Assembly (NCBI RefSeq): GCF_000292245.2
Contig: NZ_ALPT02000012.1
Location: forward strand, 1 to 64,000
Reading direction: 5' to 3'
Length of the DNA: 64,000 nucleotides
Origin: Alkalihalobacillus alcalophilus ATCC 27647 = CGMCC 1.3604
GTDB taxonomy: Bacteria; Bacillota; Bacilli; Bacillales; Bacillaceae_D
This document shows, in pieces, positions 61,318 to 64,000 of the stretch. A model generated the notes under the pieces. It saw only the letters and a list, made by a program, of their open reading frames with translations. It was not told where the DNA came from and searched no databases. The translations under genes and the position numbers were made by a program. Every line of letters starts with the position of its first letter. The first letter of the stretch is position 1.

Positions 61318-62694
61318 TTACCCTCCTAACACCGCATCCAATGCTTCTTCTAATGTTGAAACTCCAATCACTTTGATATCTTTTGGAACACTCCATCCAC
61401 CAATGTTTTTCTCTGGGATGATCGCCCGTTTAAAACCTAATTTTGCCGCTTCATTCACTCGTTGTTCAATTCTCGAAACCCTTCTTATCTCACCAGTTAG
61501 CCCGATCTCCCCAATAGCAACATCCATAGGGTTTGTGACTTGATTACGGAAACTCGAAGCAATACTAATCGCAACCGCTAAATCAATCGCCGGCTCATCT
61601 AATCGTACTCCACCAGCAACATTTAAATAGGCATCCTGATTTTGTAACAATAACCCAACTCTTTTTTCTAACACAGCCATTAATAAAGAAACACGATTAT
61701 GATCAATTCCTGTTGCCATCCTTCTTGGATTCCCAAAGCTTGTTGGGCTAATTAAGGCCTGTAACTCGACTAAGACAGGGCGCGTTCCTTCCATTGATGC
61801 AACCACAATTGAGCCTGCTACTCCTTGAGAGCGTTCTTCAAGAAAGATTTCAGAAGGGTTTAACACTTCCTCTAAACCGAGCTCCTTCATTTCAAAAATC
61901 CCCATCTCATTCGTCGAACCGAAACGATTTTTGACCGCTCTTAAAATTCGATACGTATGGTGACGCTCTCCCTCAAAATAGAGCACCGAATCGACCATAT
62001 GTTCTAACAACTTCGGGCCAGCAATTGAACCTTGTTTCGTAACATGACCGACAATAAAAATAGAAATGCCTCTCGTTTTAGCAATTTTCATAAAAGCTGC
62101 TGTACATTCTCGAACTTGGGCTACACTTCCCGGTGCTGAGGCAATTTCCTCTTGATAAACCGTTTGAATCGAGTCAATGACGACTAGGACTGGGTCCACT
62201 TCATCAATGGCTTTTTCAATAAAACTAATGTCAGTCTCTGCTAATACATATAATTCTGCTGTGCTAAGGTTTAATCTGTCCGCCCTAAGCTTCGTTTGCT
62301 TGACCGATTCCTCACCCGATATATATAAAACCCTCTGTTTTTGTTCGGCTAATTTTGATGAAAGCTGTAAAAGAAGGGTTGACTTACCAATACCCGGGTC
62401 TCCCCCAACTAAAACAAGTGAACCAGGAACGACCCCTCCTCCTAGAACTCGATTTAGTTCCACCATCGTCGTATTAATTCTAGGTTCCTTCTCACTTTCG
62501 ACTTTGGTAATCGATTGTGGTTTTGCCGCTCCTTGATTGGCCGACGTTACATAGCTTCTACTTGAAGACTTTGCTGTTTGGTCAAACTCTTCCACCATCG
62601 TATTCCAACCTTGGCAACCCGGACATTTCCCCATCCATTTTGCCGATTCATATCCACATTCTTGACAAACAAATTTTGTTTTCTTCTTTGCCAC
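61318..62694 (-). CDS. radA: DNA repair protein RadA
   Basis: This 458-residue protein has an N-terminal zinc finger (CQECGYESAKW, CPGCQGW), a RecA-like ATPase (Walker A GGDPGIGKSTLLL) with the RadA KNRFG motif (RAVKNRFGSTNEMG), and a C-terminal Lon-protease-like domain without an evident catalytic Ser. It extends recombination intermediates. It follows clpC in the mcs/clpC cluster. Confidence 0.97.
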   Translation of the reverse strand: MAKKKTKFVCQECGYESAKWMGKCPGCQGWNTMVEEFDQTAKSSSRSYVTSANQGAAKPQSITKVESEKEPRINTTMVELNRVLGGGVVPGSLVLVGGDPGIGKSTLLLQLSSKLAEQKQRVLYISGEESVKQTKLRADRLNLSTAELYVLAETDISFIEKAIDEVDPVLVVIDSIQTVYQEEIASAPGSVAQVRECTAAFMKIAKTRGISIFIVGHVTKQGSIAGPKLLEHMVDSVLYFEGERHHTYRILRAVKNRFGSTNEMGIFEMKELGLEEVLNPSEIFLEERSQGVAGSIVVASMEGTRPVLVELQALISPTSFGNPRRMATGIDHNRVSLLMAVLEKRVGLLLQNQDAYLNVAGGVRLDEPAIDLAVAISIASSFRNQVTNPMDVAIGEIGLTGEIRRVSRIEQRVNEAAKLGFKRAIIPEKNIGGWSVPKDIKVIGVSTLEEALDAVLGG

Positions 62695-62832
62695 TGAATC
62701 AACCTACTTCCTTGCAAATTACTTGCCTTTATTGTAGCAAAGATCTTTATAAAAAAGTTCAATATATAACTCTTTTTACATATGATGTTACTTTTTAACG
62801 AATATCATGTATGACACCTTTTAGTCTATGGC

Positions 62833-62868
62833 AAAAAGCCAGGAGATTATGACTGCCCCTGGCTTTTA
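62833..62868 (-). terminator. Terminator between clpC and radA
   Basis: AAAAGCCAGG and CCTGGCTTTT form a 10-base stem with a loop of 14 bases and a T-tract on both strands. It ends the clpC transcript, at least in part. Confidence 0.7.
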
Positions 62869-62981
62869 TTATAACTTTTGTACATCTTTCGGTGAGTGAA
62901 CATTAGGGCTATTATTCTTTCACTGATGCACACTTATTATTCACTGAACCAATCAACTTGTTGACTTCACCTATTTACTTG

Positions 62982-64000
62982 TTAAACCTTTGCGTCCTCT
63001 TTTGTGACAACGTATAAGGCATCATCCTTCACATCAATTACTGCTTTTTGCCCTTTAGAAATCGTTCCTTTTAGAAGCTCTTCTGAAAGACGATCTTCCA
63101 CTTGTTTTTGTAAGGCACGACGTAATGGACGGGCCCCGTACTCTGGATCATAGCCAATATCGGTAATTTTATCTAATGCTTTTTCCGTTAATTCTAGCTC
63201 AATGCCTTGCTCATAAAGACGCTTCTTTAGCTGTTCTGCCATTAAATTTGTAATTTCACGTACATGTTTTTTCTCTAATGAGTGGAAAACAATAATTTCA
63301 TCGATACGGTTCAAGAATTCAGGACGGAAGCTACGTTTTAACTCACCCATTACTTTATCTTTCATATCCTTATACTCTTGACCCTCACTTTCAATCGCAA
63401 AGCCAAGATACTTATTACGTTTTAAAGCACTTGCTCCGACGTTTGAAGTCATAATAATCGCTGTGTTTCTAAAATCAACTGTCCGGCCTTTTGAATCCGT
63501 TAAACGTCCATCCTCAAGTACTTGTAATAAGATGTTGAATACTTCAGGGTGGGCTTTTTCAATTTCATCTAACAAGATAACTGAATAAGGCTTACGACGA
63601 ACCTTCTCGGTCAATTGTCCACCTTCCTCATGACCTACGTATCCAGGAGGAGAACCAACAAGTCGACTTGTCGCATGCTTTTCCATATACTCGGACATAT
63701 CAATTCGAATAACAGAATCCTCATCACCAAATAGTGTTTCAGCAACGGCACGGGCTAATTCGGTTTTTCCGACCCCTGTAGGCCCTAAGAAAATAAAGGA
63801 ACCAATCGGACGCTTTGGATCTTTAAGCCCCGCTCTCGCACGGCGAACGGCTTTTGAGATAGAAACAACCGCTTCTTCTTGCCCAACCACACGGCCATGA
63901 AGGATTTCTTCCATTCGTAGTAAGCGCTCGGTTTCTTCTTCTGCCAATTTGGAAACAGGTACTCCTGTCCAGCTCGCTACAACTTGTGCGATATCATCGA
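62982..64000 (-). CDS. clpC: ATP-dependent Clp protease ATPase subunit ClpC (3' part only)
   Basis: The reading frame continues past the window edge, so the N-domain and D1 are missing. The visible part has the end of the linker (DIAQVVASWTGVPVSK) and the complete second AAA+ domain: Walker A GPTGVGKTELAR, Walker B VILLDEIEKAH, sensor regions and C-terminal RPLRRALQKQVED. ClpC unfolds substrates for ClpP, and works with McsA/B and MecA. Confidence 0.96.
   Translation of the reverse strand, partial: DDIAQVVASWTGVPVSKLAEEETERLLRMEEILHGRVVGQEEAVVSISKAVRRARAGLKDPKRPIGSFIFLGPTGVGKTELARAVAETLFGDEDSVIRIDMSEYMEKHATSRLVGSPPGYVGHEEGGQLTEKVRRKPYSVILLDEIEKAHPEVFNILLQVLEDGRLTDSKGRTVDFRNTAIIMTSNVGASALKRNKYLGFAIESEGQEYKDMKDKVMGELKRSFRPEFLNRIDEIIVFHSLEKKHVREITNLMAEQLKKRLYEQGIELELTEKALDKITDIGYDPEYGARPLRRALQKQVEDRLSEELLKGTISKGQKAVIDVKDDALYVVTKEDAKV

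Noticed and set aside
1..64000. CRISPR arrays, tRNA genes, insertion-sequence transposases, prophage genes
   Set aside because: No regularly spaced repeats, tRNA cloverleaf, transposase motif or phage structural gene could be seen. The repeats found are dispersed and not array-like.

Overview
The window is a stretch of chromosome from a member of the Bacillaceae (Bacillota). The evidence is gene content, protein sequences close to Bacillus subtilis, strong AGGAGG-type ribosome binding sites, sporulation and germination genes (sigH, cwlD, gerD, kbaA, pdaB), zinc-type S14 and a Cys T-box. Gene order follows the B. subtilis origin-proximal region from clpC to pdaB, read on the minus strand. The base composition and the intergenic repeats fit an alkaliphilic or soil Bacillus relative, but I cannot name the species.

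Layout in the direction of transcription (right to left). Positions 64000-59003 hold clpC (3' part), radA, disA and yacL. Positions 58767-52852 hold ispD, ispF, gltX, a Cys T-box, cysE, cysS and mrnC. Positions 52855-49376 hold rlmB, rae1, sigH, rpmG, secE and nusG. Positions 49218-38311 hold rplK, rplA, rplJ, rplL, the ybxB methyltransferase, rpoB and rpoC. Positions 38130-33389 hold the L7Ae-like protein, rpsL, rpsG, fusA and tuf. Positions 33072-18172 hold the S10-spc-alpha ribosomal cluster with secY, adk, map, infA and rpoA. Positions 18030-13736 hold the ECF transporter module, truA, rplM and rpsI. Positions 5643-307 hold the sporulation-related block (DUF2521, cwlD, mrp/salA, gerD, kbaA, pdaB) and a small conserved protein. 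At the extreme left, two consensus-like promoters point out of the window, probably into an rRNA operon.

The conserved order is interrupted between rpsI and the DUF2521 gene (about 5.7-13.7 kb). This accessory segment holds a three-gene ABC importer preceded by a leader hairpin, a Gly/Pro/Tyr-rich small protein, a small membrane protein, and a cluster of orphan immunity-like genes. Each immunity-like gene is preceded by the decayed C-terminal end of an apparent polymorphic toxin. No complete toxin gene is present. Two of the immunity genes are near-identical recent duplicates, and a third (DUF4279-like) seems to have lost its ATG start.

Most of the window is ordinary housekeeping sequence. 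The points that deserve attention are: the degenerate toxin/immunity island; a probable one-base frameshift in kbaA together with read-through of its terminator; a three-way-junction RNA between rplK and rplA; a long structured rpoB-rpoC spacer; attenuator-like hairpins ahead of rplK and rplJ; a dispersed intergenic repeat with three copies; and an adenylate kinase that has lost half of its zinc site.
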